From Burkholderiales bacterium (lineage in GTDB: Bacteria; Pseudomonadota; Gammaproteobacteria; Burkholderiales; Burkholderiaceae_C): a stretch of 54,990 nucleotides of DNA. The notes under the pieces were generated by a model. It was not told the origin of the DNA, did not search any database, and saw only the letters and a list, made by a program, of their open reading frames with translations. The stretch spans positions 1 to 54,990 of the forward strand of contig JAFLDH010000007.1 in NCBI GenBank assembly GCA_017302505.1. The letters run 5' to 3'. Of the stretch, positions 22,618 to 32,648 are shown one piece after another. Position numbers and translations under genes: made by a program. Within the stretch, counting starts at the first letter, position 1, and each line of letters starts with the position of its first letter.

Positions 22618-23970
22618 TCAGGCTGCGGCGCGCGCGGTGGAGATGGCCTGCACCTTGCTCGGGTTCGATGCATCGTTGGCGGGTACCTCGTACAGCGCAT
22701 GCAGGTCTTCAGGGTCCACCTTGCCGTCGAGCACCTGCGTCAGCCGGGAACGATCGACCGAGCCGACCCAGCGGGCGATAGCCACCGTGCCGACCGCGTT
22801 GCCGATCGTGTTGGTGATCGCACGCGCCTCCGACATGAATCGGTCCACGCCAAGCAGCAGCACCATGCCTGCCACCGGGATCTTGCCCATCGAGGCCAGA
22901 GTCGCCGCCAGCGTGATGAAACCCGAGCCGGTCACGCCTGCCGAACCCTTCGAGGTCAGCAGCAAGACGCCCAGCACGACCAGTTGGTCGGTCAGCGTCA
23001 GCGGGGTGTTGGTGGCCTGGGCGATGAAAATCGCGGCCATCGTGTAGTAGATGCACTGGCCGTCGGGGTTGAAGGTCAGCCCCGAGGGCACGACCAAGCC
23101 GACCACGGGCTTGGAGACACCGGCAGTCTCCAGCTTTCGCATCAGCTGCGGCACCACCGATTCGGACGAACTGGTGCCCAGCACGGTGAAGAGTTCGTCC
23201 TTGATGTACTTCAGGAACTTCCAGAGGCTGAATCCGGAGAGCCTTGCAATCGCACCGAGCACGATGACCACGAACAGGAAGCAGGTGATGTACATCGTGC
23301 CCATCAGCTTGCCGAGCGAGACGATCGAACCCAGGCCGTACTTGCCGACCGTGAAGGCCATCGCGCCGAAAGCTGCCAGCGGTGCGAGTCGCATGACCAT
23401 GCCGACCACCGAGAAGATGCCGTGTGTGAAGGCCTCCAGAAAGTCCACCACGGGCTTGCCGCGCGGGCCGATGTGCGACAAGGCCACGCCGAACAGCGTC
23501 GCGAAGACGAGGATCTGCAGGATGTCGTTCTTGGCCAGCGCGTCGACGATGCTCGTGGGCACGAGGTTGAGCATGAAGTCGACGAAGCCCGTGGGCTTGG
23601 CGGCCGTGGCTGTGTAGCCGGCGATCGCCTTGGTGTCGAGTTGCGAGGCATCGATGTTCATGCCCTCGCCGGGGCGGACGACGTTGACGACGACGAGGCC
23701 GAGCACCAGCGCGAAAGTCGACAGCACCTCGAAATAGATCAGAGCCCGGGCGCCGACGCGGCCGAGCTCCTTCATGTTCTCCATCTTTGCGATGCCGAGC
23801 ACGACGGTGGCAAAGATGATCGGCGCAAAGACCATCTTGATCAGCTTGATGAAGACGTCACCCAGAGGCTTGAGGTCGCTGCCGAGGTTGGGCGCGAAGA
23901 AGCCCAGTGCCACGCCAGCGAACACGCCGATGAGCACCTGGACGTAGAGCTTGCCGAAGAAGCGGCGCAT
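22618..23970 (-). CDS. dctA: C4-dicarboxylate:cation symporter DctA
   Basis: 450 residues, DAACS-family secondary transporter in the inner membrane with about eight membrane segments. Signature stretches: [80 protein letters not shown] and the [16 protein letters not shown] end. AGGAG precedes the ATG. Placement between ttuC and ttuD implies import of tartrate or another C4 acid; most members take succinate, malate and fumarate. Confidence 0.95.
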   Translation of the reverse strand: MRRFFGKLYVQVLIGVFAGVALGFFAPNLGSDLKPLGDVFIKLIKMVFAPIIFATVVLGIAKMENMKELGRVGARALIYFEVLSTFALVLGLVVVNVVRPGEGMNIDASQLDTKAIAGYTATAAKPTGFVDFMLNLVPTSIVDALAKNDILQILVFATLFGVALSHIGPRGKPVVDFLEAFTHGIFSVVGMVMRLAPLAAFGAMAFTVGKYGLGSIVSLGKLMGTMYITCFLFVVIVLGAIARLSGFSLWKFLKYIKDELFTVLGTSSSESVVPQLMRKLETAGVSKPVVGLVVPSGLTFNPDGQCIYYTMAAIFIAQATNTPLTLTDQLVVLGVLLLTSKGSAGVTGSGFITLAATLASMGKIPVAGMVLLLGVDRFMSEARAITNTIGNAVGTVAIARWVGSVDRSRLTQVLDGKVDPEDLHALYEVPANDASNPSKVQAISTARAAA

Positions 23971-24116
23971 GTCTTGTCTCCTGAGGAATGCGAGGGCGAA
24001 GGCGTGCCCACCCGGCAGCGCTTGGTGGCTGCTTCGGTGCTGGCGCGCGACGCGCCGGACCGGGACCTGAACGTCGAGCCCGGCGAGCGTTCTCGGCCCG
24101 CCGGGCGCCGTTGCCC

Positions 24117-25205
24117 TTACGCGGCTTTGCGCTTGGCGCTTGCCGCCAGCAGCTCACACACGGCTTGCGTGACCTGGACCGTGGTCGCCTTGCCGCCGAG
24201 GTCGCCGGTGTGCAGCTCCGGGTTCGCGGTGACCTGCTCGATCGCGCTCATGACCTGCTTCGCCGCCTCGAACTCGCCGAGGTGCTCGAGCAGCATCACG
24301 ACCGACCAGAAGGTGCCGACCGGGTTGGCCAGGCCCTTGCCCATGATGTCGAAGGCCGAGCCGTGGATCGGCTCGAACATCGACGGGTAGCGGTGTTCCG
24401 GGTCGATGTTGCCGGTGGGCGCGATGCCCAAGCTGCCGGCCAGTGCAGCGGCCAGGTCGCTCAGGATGTCTGCGTGCAGGTTGGTCGCGACGATGGTGTC
24501 GAGCGTGGCCGGCTTGTTGACCATGCGCGCGGTCATGGCGTCGACCAATTCCTTGTCCCACTTCACGTCGGGGAACTCGGCCGCGACTTCGCTCGCGATC
24601 TCGTCCCACATCACCATTGCGTGGCGCTGCGCGTTGCTCTTGGTGACGACGGTGAGCTGTTTGCGCGGCCGGCTCTGAGCCAGCTTGAAGGCAAAGCGCA
24701 GGATGCGCTGCGCACCCACGCGCGTCATCATCGACACGTCGGTCGCAGCTTCGATCGGATGGCCCTGGTGGACGCGGCCACCCACGCCCGAGTACTCGCC
24801 CTCGGAGTTCTCGCGCACGATGACCCAGTTCAGGTCTTCGGGGGCACAGCGCTTCAGCGGGCCGTCGATGCCGGGCAGGATGCGCGTCGGGCGCACGTTG
24901 GCGTACTGGTCGAAGCCCTGGCAGATCTTCAGGCGCAGGCCCCAGAGGGTGATGTGGTCGGGGATGTCGGGATCGCCGGCCGAGCCGAAGAGGATCGCGT
25001 CCTTGCCCTTCAGCGCTTCGAGGCCGTCGGCCGGCATCATCACGCCGTGCTTGCGGTAGTAGTCGCCGCTCCAGTCGAAGTTCTCGAACTCGAAGCGGAA
25101 CGTGCTGCTGGTCCTGGCGAGCGCCTCCAGCACTTGCTGGCCGGCCGGAACGACTTCCTTGCCGATGCCGTCACCGGGGATGGTGGCGATGGAATACGTC
25201 TTCAT
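24117..25205 (-). CDS. ttuC: tartrate dehydrogenase/decarboxylase (TtuC)
   Basis: 362 residues of the beta-decarboxylating dehydrogenase family. Start [20 protein letters not shown]; motifs [47 protein letters not shown] and [16 protein letters not shown] are those of TtuC/D-malate dehydrogenase (DmlA). These NAD- and metal-dependent enzymes oxidise tartrate or decarboxylate it to D-glycerate. Downstream glycerate kinase, pyruvate kinase and enolase favour the tartrate role. It is the first gene of the five-gene operon and divergent from the LysR gene. Confidence 0.92.
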   Translation of the reverse strand: MKTYSIATIPGDGIGKEVVPAGQQVLEALARTSSTFRFEFENFDWSGDYYRKHGVMMPADGLEALKGKDAILFGSAGDPDIPDHITLWGLRLKICQGFDQYANVRPTRILPGIDGPLKRCAPEDLNWVIVRENSEGEYSGVGGRVHQGHPIEAATDVSMMTRVGAQRILRFAFKLAQSRPRKQLTVVTKSNAQRHAMVMWDEIASEVAAEFPDVKWDKELVDAMTARMVNKPATLDTIVATNLHADILSDLAAALAGSLGIAPTGNIDPEHRYPSMFEPIHGSAFDIMGKGLANPVGTFWSVVMLLEHLGEFEAAKQVMSAIEQVTANPELHTGDLGGKATTVQVTQAVCELLAASAKRKAA

Positions 25206-25275
25206 GGCTTGTCTCCGTGGGTAGGGTGGGCGGTGACGTGACTGTAGGAAGTGGACGGCCCTTGCGCTCACGGCT

Positions 25276-25300
25276 AAAGTGAATCCATTGTTTACCTGCA
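25276..25300 (+). promoter_or_regulatory. shared motif upstream of the ttuC operon
   Basis: Second copy of AAAGTGAATCC (25276-25286) plus a partly conserved tail, in the same orientation relative to its operon as the copy at 18498 and at nearly the same distance from the start codon (71 against 77 bases). It lies in the spacer between ttuC and its LysR gene, where a LysR protein would bind. Confidence 0.55.
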
Positions 25301-25329
25301 TCTAACAGTCCGAACCCAATGAGGCCTTC

Positions 25330-26268
25330 ATGACCAGTAGCACGAACAGCGGCATCCTGCCGGCGGACCTGGGATTCTTCTCGGTGCTGGCAGGTGCCGG
25401 CAGCCTCAGCGCAGCGGCGCGCGAGCTGGGCATCACAACACCTGCGGTCAGCAAGCACTTGGCGCTGATGGAGTCACGGGTGGGCGTGTCGCTGGTCAAT
25501 AGGACGACGCGTCGCATGAGCCTGACGCCCGAGGGCGAGCTCTACCTGGAGCACGCGCGTCGAATCCTTGGCGAGATCGACGACATGGAGCAGTTGCTGG
25601 GCGTCTCCAAGGCGACGCCGAAAGGTCTGCTGCGGGTCAATGCCACACTGGGCTTCGGGCGCAGCCACGTGGCGCCGCTCATCTCACGGTTCGTGCGCAA
25701 GTACCCGCAGGTGGAGGTGCAACTGCAGCTATCGGTCAACCCGCCACCACTGACCGACGACTCCTTCGATGTCTGCATCCGCTTCGGCGCACCGCCGGAC
25801 GCTCGCATCATCGCGAAGTACATTGCACCGAATCGACGCTTGCTCTGCGCCGCACCGGCCTATCTCGCCAAGCACGGCGCACCGAAGGTGCCGAACGACC
25901 TGACCAAGCACAACTGCATCGGCATCCGGCAGGGCGAGGAAGCCTATGGCGTGTGGCGGTTGACGAGCGGCAGAGGCAAGAACGTGACGACTGAAGCGGT
26001 CAAGACGCGGGGCAACCTGACGACGAACGACGGCGAGATCGCGGTGAACTGGGCGTTGGACGGCCACGGGATCCTGATGCGTGCCGAGTGGGACATCGAT
26101 CGGTACCTGAAGAACGGCCGGCTGGTTCAGGTATTGCCGCAGTTCCATACACCTGATGCCGACATCCATGCCGTCTACCCGCAACGCCACCAGTTGGCTG
26201 CGCGTGTGCGGGCATTCGTGGACTTCGTAGCGTTGTCGCTCAATCAGCGGGCAGGCACGGCGGGTTAG
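25330..26268 (+). CDS. ttuA: LysR-family regulator of the tartrate genes
   Basis: 312 residues: winged HTH (AGSLSAAARELGITTPAVSK, NRTTRRMSLTPEG) followed by an effector-binding domain. This subtype (DmlR/TtuA-like) has ICIRFGAPPD and CAAPAYLAKHG. Transcribed divergently from ttuC with 124 bases between, the classic LysR arrangement, so it most likely activates the ttuC operon in response to tartrate, and by the shared motif the ttdAB operon too. The symbol is by position and subtype. Confidence 0.88.
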   Translation: MTSSTNSGILPADLGFFSVLAGAGSLSAAARELGITTPAVSKHLALMESRVGVSLVNRTTRRMSLTPEGELYLEHARRILGEIDDMEQLLGVSKATPKGLLRVNATLGFGRSHVAPLISRFVRKYPQVEVQLQLSVNPPPLTDDSFDVCIRFGAPPDARIIAKYIAPNRRLLCAAPAYLAKHGAPKVPNDLTKHNCIGIRQGEEAYGVWRLTSGRGKNVTTEAVKTRGNLTTNDGEIAVNWALDGHGILMRAEWDIDRYLKNGRLVQVLPQFHTPDADIHAVYPQRHQLAARVRAFVDFVALSLNQRAGTAG

Positions 26269-26412
26269 GGGCCGGCGTTTCCGCCAAAGGCTGCTTTGTG
26301 GGCAAGCGTCGTCCGTCTGCTTGTGGCCGATGAGAGCCGCTTGGCCGAATCGAACGTGGCGCGGTCACGGCGTCGAACTGGGTGGCCAAGCCCACCGACC
26401 TCCGCAGCATGG

Positions 26413-27051
26413 TCACCCTCCATTGCTGATGCTTGGAGTCGAGCGAACGTAGTCGGGGGCCGCAGCCTGCGCCAGCAGGAAACGAGCCGCCGACTCGGCG
26501 GTGATCGACAGGCCGAGGCCACGGCTATCGGGACTCACCCGCAACGGTTTGTCCGGCCCTGCCACGATGTTCGGCAGGCGAACCGACACCCACGCGACGG
26601 AGCTGGCGCGCAGAGCCGCCTCCATGCGGTCCTTGTCCTCGATGATGGGCACGAGCCATCGAAGCAGCAGCGGGATGACCAGCCGGTTGGCCAGCCAGCT
26701 GCCACTGCCTCCCGCCCCGACATTGGACATGCACACGATGCACTGGACACCGTGCTGCTGCATCGCGCGCAGCACGACCTTGACCGAGTCGGAGACGAGC
26801 GTGGTGGGTCGTCCGTCTCCCTTGCCGCCGATGCCCAGGCAGTGGATCACGGCATCGGCACCCTGCACACAGCGCGCGACATCGTGGGGCGAGGTCGGGC
26901 TGCCACCCATCACGACCAGGCCCGGATGCTTCAGCGTCATCCTGCCGGGGTCGCGCACCAGGGCGACGACCTCATGCCCTTGGGCGAGCGCCTGCTCGAC
27001 GACGAGCCCGCCAGTCAATCCGGTGGCACCGAAGACGGCAATCCGCGACAT
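26413..27051 (-). CDS. NAD(P)-binding NmrA/SDR-like protein
   Basis: 212 residues. A Rossmann start IAVFGATGLTGGLVVEQAL with the atypical-SDR GxTGxxG pattern, followed by DAVIHCLGIGGKGDG and a C-terminal SITAESAARFLLAQ segment. The family includes flavin/biliverdin-reductase-like and NmrA-like sensor proteins. The ATG at 27051 is the start of homology. Immediately upstream (27057-27192) lies the broken end of an unrelated SDR gene, so its original promoter may have been altered. Confidence 0.82.
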   Translation of the reverse strand: MSRIAVFGATGLTGGLVVEQALAQGHEVVALVRDPGRMTLKHPGLVVMGGSPTSPHDVARCVQGADAVIHCLGIGGKGDGRPTTLVSDSVKVVLRAMQQHGVQCIVCMSNVGAGGSGSWLANRLVIPLLLRWLVPIIEDKDRMEAALRASSVAWVSVRLPNIVAGPDKPLRVSPDSRGLGLSITAESAARFLLAQAAAPDYVRSTPSISNGG

Positions 27052-27056
27052 CGCTG

Positions 27057-27192
27057 CTACCACGGCTCGGTCGACGGACGCAGGTCGAGCTCGCATGTCC
27101 ACGCATCGCGTGGCTGCCAGTGCGAGGTCCAGTGCGCCTCGGCGATGTGGTCAGGGTTCATGATGTCGTCCGGCCCGGCGTCGGCCACGCGC
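27057..27192 (-). pseudogene. 3' fragment of an SDR gene, duplicate of the end of the gene at 34361
   Basis: The minus strand reads an SDR tail (NPDHIAEAHW, then QPRDAWTCELDLRPS, EPW, stop). Bases 27059-27192 align without gaps to 34363-34496 with 16 differences by hand count (88% identity). Homology ends at 27192, so only about 45 codons survive. Confidence 0.8.
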
Positions 27193-27324
27193 CATGCGCC
27201 ACGCATACGCTGAACTCTTCCCGGGCAAAGCCCTTGGCCGGGACGGCCTCAACCCAGCGGGCGAGCCCGGCCAGAGGCAGCAGGAGGCTTGTGGCGGTTG
27301 TCCGCCGACGGATCAGCGGCAACC

Positions 27325-27783
27325 TCATGCGGACAGCGCGCGCGCAGCTTCGTGGATGGCCTCACGGATGCGCGGATAGGTGCCGCAGCGGCACAGGTTA
27401 CCGCTCATGGCGGCGTCGATGTCGGCATTGGTGGGCTGGCGGTTTTTCGCCAGCAGGGCCACGGCAGTCATGATCTGCCCGCTCTGGCAGTAGCCGCACT
27501 GCACCACGTCCAGTTTCACCCAGGCCGCCTGCACGGCCCGGGCCTCGGGGCCGCTCAGGCCCTCTATGGTGGTGACCGCCTTGCCTTCGGCGCTGGCCAG
27601 CGTGGTCACGCAGCCACGCACGGGCTGGCCGTCCACGTGCACGGTGCAGGCGCCACACAGCGCCATGCCGCAGCCGTACTTGGTGCCGGTGAGCTTCAGC
27701 TCGCCGCGCAGCAGCCACAGCAGCGGAGTGTCGGGTTCGGCCTGCAACTGCGTGGGCTTGCCGTTGAGGGTGATGGTGCTCAT
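27325..27783 (-). CDS. iorA: [2Fe-2S] subunit of molybdenum hydroxylase (IorA-like)
   Basis: 152 residues with the two cluster motifs of xanthine-oxidase-family small subunits: plant-ferredoxin type [15 protein letters not shown] and distal Cys in the N-terminal half, and [10 protein letters not shown] with CRCGTYPRI in the C-terminal half. It passes electrons from the molybdenum site. Last gene of the DUF2141-iorB-iorA operon, 11 bases after iorB. Specific substrate unknown; isoquinoline 1-oxidoreductase and related aldehyde dehydrogenases share this layout. Confidence 0.93.
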   Translation of the reverse strand: MSTITLNGKPTQLQAEPDTPLLWLLRGELKLTGTKYGCGMALCGACTVHVDGQPVRGCVTTLASAEGKAVTTIEGLSGPEARAVQAAWVKLDVVQCGYCQSGQIMTAVALLAKNRQPTNADIDAAMSGNLCRCGTYPRIREAIHEAARALSA

Positions 27784-27794
27784 CGATGGCGACC

Positions 27795-30068
27795 TCAGGC
27801 GAGTTTCAGGGGCAGCGCGCGCAGGCGCTGGCCGGTGAGTGCAAACAGCGCCGACGCCAGCGCCGGCGCCACCGGCGGCGTGCCGGGTTCGCCCATGCCT
27901 TCAGGGTGCTCGGCACTGGGCACGATGTGGGTCTCGATGACGGGGCAGGCGTCCATGCGCAGCGCCCCGTAGTCGTGGAAGTTGCTCTGCTGCACGCGGC
28001 CCTTGTCGAGCGTGATCTCGCCATACAGCGCGGCGCTGAGGCCATAGACCACGGCGCTGTCCATCTGCTGCGCAATGTGGTTGGGGTTGACCGGCGTGCC
28101 GCAGTCCACCGCCGCCACCACGCGGTGCACGCGGATGGTCTTGTCCGCCGCCACCGAGGCCTCCACCACCTGCGCGACGATGGTGCCGAAGCTCTGGTGC
28201 AGGGCCACGCCACGCGCCTTCTTCGCCCCATCGGCCGCCGGTGCCAGCGGCGCGCCCCAGCCGGCCTTCTCGGCCGCCAGCTTCAGGACCGCGGCGTGGC
28301 GCGGGTGGTTCTTCAGCAGCCCGAGGCGGAAGGCCACGGCATCCTGGCCCAGCGCCGCCGCGCACTCGTCGACGAAGCTCTCATTGAAGAACGCCTGGTG
28401 CGAATGCCCAACGCTGCGCCAGAAGCCCACGGGCACCGGCAGCTCCACATTGGCGTGGGCGATGCGCGCAGAGGGCCACTCATAGGCCTGGTCGAAGGCG
28501 CCTTCGGAGGCCGTCTTGTCCAGCGGCCCGCCGTACACGCCAAAGAGGCGCGACAGCACCGCCGGCACGATGGCCTGGCCGGCCGACACGCTGCGCACGC
28601 CGGCGAGCCGGCCCTGCGCGTCCACCGCCGCTTCCCAGCGGGAGACGCAGGCCGGGCGGTAGAAATCGTGCTGCGTGTCCTCGGCCCGGCTCCAGAAGGT
28701 CTGCACCGGCACACCGGGCATGGTCTTGGCGATCTCGGCCGCCTGGCCGACGAAGTCCACGTCCAGCCGTCGGCCGAAGCCGCCGCCGAGGAACTGCACA
28801 TGCACCTCCACCGCCTCGCTGGGCAGGCCCAGGGCTAGTGCAGCGGCGCGGCGCGCGAGGCCCGGCACCTGCGTGGGCGCCCACACGGTGGCCCGGCCCT
28901 CGTCGACCTGCACCGTGCAGTTAATCGGCTCCAGCGCCGTGTGGGCCAGCCAGGGCGCACGGTATTCGGCCTTCACGGTGCGCGCGGCGGCGCGGAAGGC
29001 ATCGTCCACCGACCCCTGCTTGAAGTAGGCTAGGCCCTCGTCGCGGTCCAGCACGACCGCCAGCTGGTCCAACGCGGCGGGGCTGGTCACCGCCACCGCA
29101 CTGGCGGCCTCGTTCCAGCGCACCTTCACCTCGGCCAGGGCCTTCAGGGCATGCCAGGGCGAGTCGGCGATCACCGCCACGCCGGCCGTGCCGCCGTGGT
29201 GGCCAGCCACCTGCAGCACCTTCTTCACGCCGGGCATCGCCTGCGCAGCGGCGGCGTCGAACCCGTCGACCGTGCCGCCCAGCATCGGGCACATCTTCAC
29301 CGTGGCGTACAGCATGCCGGGCAGCAGCACGTCCAGGCCATAGGCGGCGCGGCCGTTGCCCTTGTGCGCGGCCTCGATGCGCGGCGTGGGCTTGCCGATG
29401 AAGGTGAACTGCTCGGGCTTCTTCAGCACCACGACCCTGGGCAGCGGCTGCTGCGCCGCAGCGGCGGCCAGCGCGCCGAAGCCCGCGCTCTTGCCCGAAG
29501 GGTGGCTGACGACGCCGGCCTTCACCCCGCATTGCTCAGCCTTCACGCCCCACTGGGCGGCGGCCGCGGACACCAGCATGGCGCGGGCCGACGCACCGGC
29601 TTCGCGCATCGGTAGCCACAGGTCCTTCAGGCTGGAGGAGCCGCCCGTCATCTGCAGCCCGAACTCGCGCATGGACTTGGCCGTGAGCCAGCGCGAGAAC
29701 TGCTTGACCATGCCCGTGTTGTCGGGGTGGAACGGCAGCCCGTCCACCAAGGTGGCCTGATTGTTGTAGATCGCGTCCAGCGGCGGGTGCTCCACGCGCA
29801 CCCTGGCCCAGTCCGCATCCAGCTCGTCGGCCAGCACCATGGCGAGCGCGGTGTGCACGCCCTGGCCCATCTCGGACTTGGGCGTCTGCACGACGATGCT
29901 GCCATCGGCGGCGATCTTCAACCAGCCGTTGAAGGCGCTCTGCCCGGGCTCCGTCGGCAACGGCCGGCTGCCGGTGAGCCGCTGGCGCGGCGGCATGACG
30001 CCCCAGCCCACCACCAGCGCTGCGCCGGCGGCCAGGGTGCCAAGGATGAATCGGCGGCGGGTGCTCAT
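27795..30068 (-). CDS. iorB: molybdopterin-binding subunit of molybdenum hydroxylase (IorB-like)
   Basis: 757 residues with a twin-arginine signal ([20 protein letters not shown]), so exported folded to the periplasm. Body motifs: [40 protein letters not shown], and the active-site glutamate region [13 protein letters not shown] near the C-terminus. Xanthine-oxidase-family large subunits of this two-subunit type hydroxylate N-heterocycles or oxidise aldehydes. No cytochrome subunit or cofactor-insertion (XdhC-like) gene is next to it, so the electron acceptor and maturation factor are elsewhere. Confidence 0.93.
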   Translation of the reverse strand: MSTRRRFILGTLAAGAALVVGWGVMPPRQRLTGSRPLPTEPGQSAFNGWLKIAADGSIVVQTPKSEMGQGVHTALAMVLADELDADWARVRVEHPPLDAIYNNQATLVDGLPFHPDNTGMVKQFSRWLTAKSMREFGLQMTGGSSSLKDLWLPMREAGASARAMLVSAAAAQWGVKAEQCGVKAGVVSHPSGKSAGFGALAAAAAQQPLPRVVVLKKPEQFTFIGKPTPRIEAAHKGNGRAAYGLDVLLPGMLYATVKMCPMLGGTVDGFDAAAAQAMPGVKKVLQVAGHHGGTAGVAVIADSPWHALKALAEVKVRWNEAASAVAVTSPAALDQLAVVLDRDEGLAYFKQGSVDDAFRAAARTVKAEYRAPWLAHTALEPINCTVQVDEGRATVWAPTQVPGLARRAAALALGLPSEAVEVHVQFLGGGFGRRLDVDFVGQAAEIAKTMPGVPVQTFWSRAEDTQHDFYRPACVSRWEAAVDAQGRLAGVRSVSAGQAIVPAVLSRLFGVYGGPLDKTASEGAFDQAYEWPSARIAHANVELPVPVGFWRSVGHSHQAFFNESFVDECAAALGQDAVAFRLGLLKNHPRHAAVLKLAAEKAGWGAPLAPAADGAKKARGVALHQSFGTIVAQVVEASVAADKTIRVHRVVAAVDCGTPVNPNHIAQQMDSAVVYGLSAALYGEITLDKGRVQQSNFHDYGALRMDACPVIETHIVPSAEHPEGMGEPGTPPVAPALASALFALTGQRLRALPLKLA

Positions 30069-30101
30069 GTGTGTGCGGCGGACAGGCCGAGACGCGGCGC
30101 C

Positions 30102-30575
30102 TCAGTAGCGCAGGTTCACGCGCAGCACGACGGGCTCGCGCGCCGCGATGACGAAGCGCGACTCGTCCCACTTCGGGCTGGACGCCGCGTAGGTGCGGTT
30201 GTTCGAGACGCCGTAGCCCTCGGTCGGGAGGCCGAGGAAGTTCTTGTCGAGTCGGCCATTGCCGTTCTCGTCGTGCACCACGGCCACGGCATAGGTCCCG
30301 CGCGGGAGGTCGTCGAACACGCAGCTGGCCTGCGTTCCGGCAATGGCGGCGCGTAACGTGCGCGCGCCCTCGCCGTCCGGGAAGCTCGATGCCTCGGTGA
30401 ACAGGCGGCAGTTCAACGTGCCCTTGGCATTGCGGAATGCCGACACCTCCAGGCGCAGCGACGTGGAGCCGTCGTCGCGCCCCTGCGCCAAGGTGGTTGC
30501 GGGCGCGGTCAGCCCCAGGGCTAGGGCGAGGCCGGCGGCGGACGATGCCGAGAGGGTGAGATCGCGAAGGGTCAT
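30102..30575 (-). CDS. DUF2141 secreted protein
   Basis: 157 residues; signal peptide with Ala/Leu core ending around TTLAQG. The mature part follows the DUF2141 pattern: LEVSAFRNAKGTLNCRLF, a CVFDDLPRGTYAVAVVHDEN segment, GNGRLDKNFLGLPTEGYGVS and SPKWDESRF. This is a beta-sandwich of unknown function, periplasmic or surface. First gene of the operon with iorBA; its promoter and TetR sites are at 30623-30667. Confidence 0.88.
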   Translation of the reverse strand: MTLRDLTLSASSAAGLALALGLTAPATTLAQGRDDGSTSLRLEVSAFRNAKGTLNCRLFTEASSFPDGEGARTLRAAIAGTQASCVFDDLPRGTYAVAVVHDENGNGRLDKNFLGLPTEGYGVSNNRTYAASSPKWDESRFVIAAREPVVLRVNLRY

Positions 30576-30622
30576 GGGCGCTTCTCCGGGCTGACGGAGG
30601 CGGGCGGTGGAAGGTGATGACA

Positions 30623-30667
30623 CTTGACAGTGTCAAGATTATGAGGATCCATCTTGACTGTGTCAAG
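30623..30667. promoter_or_regulatory. promoter of the DUF2141-iorBA operon with two TetR operators
   Basis: Two near-identical palindromes, CTTGACAGTGTCAAG at 30623-30637 and CTTGACTGTGTCAAG at 30653-30667, are 30 bases apart. On the minus strand TTGACA (30661-30666) and CATAAT (30638-30643) are separated by exactly 17 bases. One operator therefore covers the -35 box and the other the start-site region. The divergent TetR gene starts at 30677, so it is probably also autoregulated. Confidence 0.75.
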
Positions 30668-30676
30668 ATCGGGGTC

Positions 30677-31303
30677 ATGACGACGACCTCGCGCCCGTAC
30701 CACCACGGTGACCTTGCCACGGCCCTTCTGGATGCAGCCCAGGACGAGTTGGCAGAAAAAGGCATCGAGGCCTTCTCCCTGCGTGGCGTGGCCAAGCGTG
30801 CGGGTGTCAGCCATGCTGCGCCGGCTCACCACTTCAAGGATGTGCAAGGCCTGTTGACGGCCCTGGCCACGCGCGGGTTCGAGCGCTTCGTGCAGCGGCA
30901 ATCGGAGTTCAGGCGCCGCGCCGAGAAGGATGCACGGTCGCAGTTGGTCGCATCGGGCCTTGGCTATGTCGTCTTTGCCACGGAGAACCCAGCCTTGTTT
31001 CGCCTCATGTTCGGCTCCAACCGAACGAACTTCGAAGATGAGCACCTGGGGCACGCGGCGAGCCGAGCCTACGACGAGTTGGTCATCCATGTCGCCCGAG
31101 CCAAGGGGCTGGATGTTCACGCCGTCGAAGACGGTCATGCAATGCTCGATGCCGACTTCATGCAGGACGTCGCAGCCTCCTGGGCCGTTGCACACGGTCT
31201 GGCCGACCTGCTGGTCGCCGGGCGCATGGAATCGATCGGGACACTCCCCGCCAAGGCCAGGCATTCAGCCATTGCAGCGGTCCTTCGTCGGGTCATCACC
31301 TGA
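30677..31303 (+). CDS. TetR-family regulator of the ior operon
   Basis: 208 residues. N-terminal HTH: RPYHHGDLATALLDAAQDEL, SLRGVAKRAGVSHAAPAHHF. The C-terminal ligand domain has the WHG-type pattern AVAHGLADLLVAGR. The ATG at 30677 is preferred; an upstream in-frame ATG would run through the operators. Placed divergently from the DUF2141 gene with two operators between. Its last 54 codons are duplicated at 33725. Confidence 0.9.
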   Translation: MTTTSRPYHHGDLATALLDAAQDELAEKGIEAFSLRGVAKRAGVSHAAPAHHFKDVQGLLTALATRGFERFVQRQSEFRRRAEKDARSQLVASGLGYVVFATENPALFRLMFGSNRTNFEDEHLGHAASRAYDELVIHVARAKGLDVHAVEDGHAMLDADFMQDVAASWAVAHGLADLLVAGRMESIGTLPAKARHSAIAAVLRRVIT

Positions 31304-31334
31304 CCAGCGCCCCGAGGCGATCGCACCATCGCCC

Positions 31335-31370
31335 GTAACCATCCCCCCGGGAGGGCCGGGGGATGGTTAC
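31335..31370. terminator. bidirectional hairpin between convergent genes
   Basis: A 13-bp perfect stem (GTAACCATCCCCC against GGGGGATGGTTAC) with a 10-base loop lies between the TetR stop (31303) and the stop of the aldo/keto reductase (31427, opposite strand). There is no T tract, so termination may need a factor. Confidence 0.6.
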
Positions 31371-31426
31371 CGCAGAGCGTCCCTACGGCAGATGCTGACT
31401 GCCCTCGGGGGGGTCGGCCCTACGGC

Positions 31427-32536
31427 TCAGCCCACCGAAGCGGAGGCCTCCATGCGCGTACGCGGCGTGTAACTCCTCGGCTTGTCGCCGACCATGTGAC
31501 TGCCTGCCAGCATCGCCTGCATGCCCGGGGTGAAGAAGCTGTAGGGGAAGGTCGCTGGCAGCGCGCTGGCACGGTCCAGCCTCGCCTTCAGCCCTTCCGG
31601 CAGCGAGAAGTCGAGCGCCCCCAGGTTGTCCTCCAGTTGCGGCAGCCGGGTGGCACCGACGATGACCGCGGCCACGCCTGGCCGGTTGGCCACCCAGTTC
31701 AGCGCCACCTGCGCCATGCTGCAGCCCACCTCGGCGGCCACGGCCTCCAGTTCGGTCACGATGGCGAAATTGCGTTCGGTGAACTTCATGAAAGCCGGGT
31801 TGCCGCTGTTGGCGACCGTCTGCAGCCGGCCTTCGCCGGAGGCGCCGTCCTTCGCGGGCCGGTACTTACCGCTCAGAAGCCCCGAGGCCAGCGGGCTCCA
31901 CACCATCGTGCCCATGCCGTGCGCGAGACCGAGGGGGATGAACTCGTTCTCGATGGTGCGCTCGACCAGCGAATACTCGAGCTGCAGCGCCGAGACCGGC
32001 TCCCAGCCCCGGAACTCGGCCAGCGCTTGCGCTCTGCTGGCGTACCAGGCCGGCACGTCGGACAGACCGATGTGCCGCACTTTGCCCGAGCGCACCAGAT
32101 CGTCGAAGGTACGCATGACCTCGTCGACCGGGGTAAGCCCGTCCCAGGCGTGCAGCAGGTAGAGGTCGATGTAGTCGGTGCCGAGCCGGCGCAGCGAGTC
32201 CTCGACGGCGCGCAGCATGTGCTTGCGGCCGTTGCCGCCGGCGTTGGGGTTGTCCGGCTGGCCGTTGAAGCCGAACTTGGTCGCCAGCACGATGCAGTCG
32301 CGCAACTGGCGCTCGCGGATGAACTCGCCTAGCCAGGTCTCGCTGACGCCGCCCGTGTACAGGTCAGCCGAGTCGACGAAGTTGCCGCCGCCGTCGACGT
32401 AGCGGTTGAAGATCTGGCGGGCGGCGTCCTTGTCGCTGCCCCAGCCCCAGTCGGTGCCGAAGGTCATCGTGCCCAGCGCAAGGCGGCTGACGCGCAGGCC
32501 GCTGCGGCCGAGCGTGAAGTATTCGGATCGGTTCAT
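31427..32536 (-). CDS. aldo/keto reductase
   Basis: 369 residues, NADPH-dependent TIM-barrel reductase. Catalytic tetrad elements visible: Asp in GNFVDSADLYTGG with the Tyr just after, Lys in VLATKFGF, His in LYLLHAWDG. C-terminal nucleotide site VAAVIVGATRLPQLEDNL. YajO/YhdN-type; substrate unknown. Divergent from the LysR gene at 32649, which is probably its regulator. Confidence 0.92.
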   Translation of the reverse strand: MNRSEYFTLGRSGLRVSRLALGTMTFGTDWGWGSDKDAARQIFNRYVDGGGNFVDSADLYTGGVSETWLGEFIRERQLRDCIVLATKFGFNGQPDNPNAGGNGRKHMLRAVEDSLRRLGTDYIDLYLLHAWDGLTPVDEVMRTFDDLVRSGKVRHIGLSDVPAWYASRAQALAEFRGWEPVSALQLEYSLVERTIENEFIPLGLAHGMGTMVWSPLASGLLSGKYRPAKDGASGEGRLQTVANSGNPAFMKFTERNFAIVTELEAVAAEVGCSMAQVALNWVANRPGVAAVIVGATRLPQLEDNLGALDFSLPEGLKARLDRASALPATFPYSFFTPGMQAMLAGSHMVGDKPRSYTPRTRMEASASVG

Positions 32537-32648
32537 GGTCGCCCCCGGCTGCCGAGGAATGGTGGTGTGGAAACGCAGCCAGTCTCGGGCCGTTGCCCAG
32601 AAGGAAAAAGCCCGTTAATCTTGATCTGCCATCAACTTCTACTTGATA

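Noticed and set aside
23971..24116. GC-rich symmetric sequence between ttuC and dctA as a terminator
   Set aside because: Pairings are imperfect and no T-run follows. The downstream genes appear to belong to the same operon.
22339..24390. 683-codon plus-strand open frame opposite ttuD and dctA
   Set aside because: Composition is His/Arg/Gln/Asp-rich as expected from the complement of a GC-rich gene. The minus strand carries the conserved enzymes.
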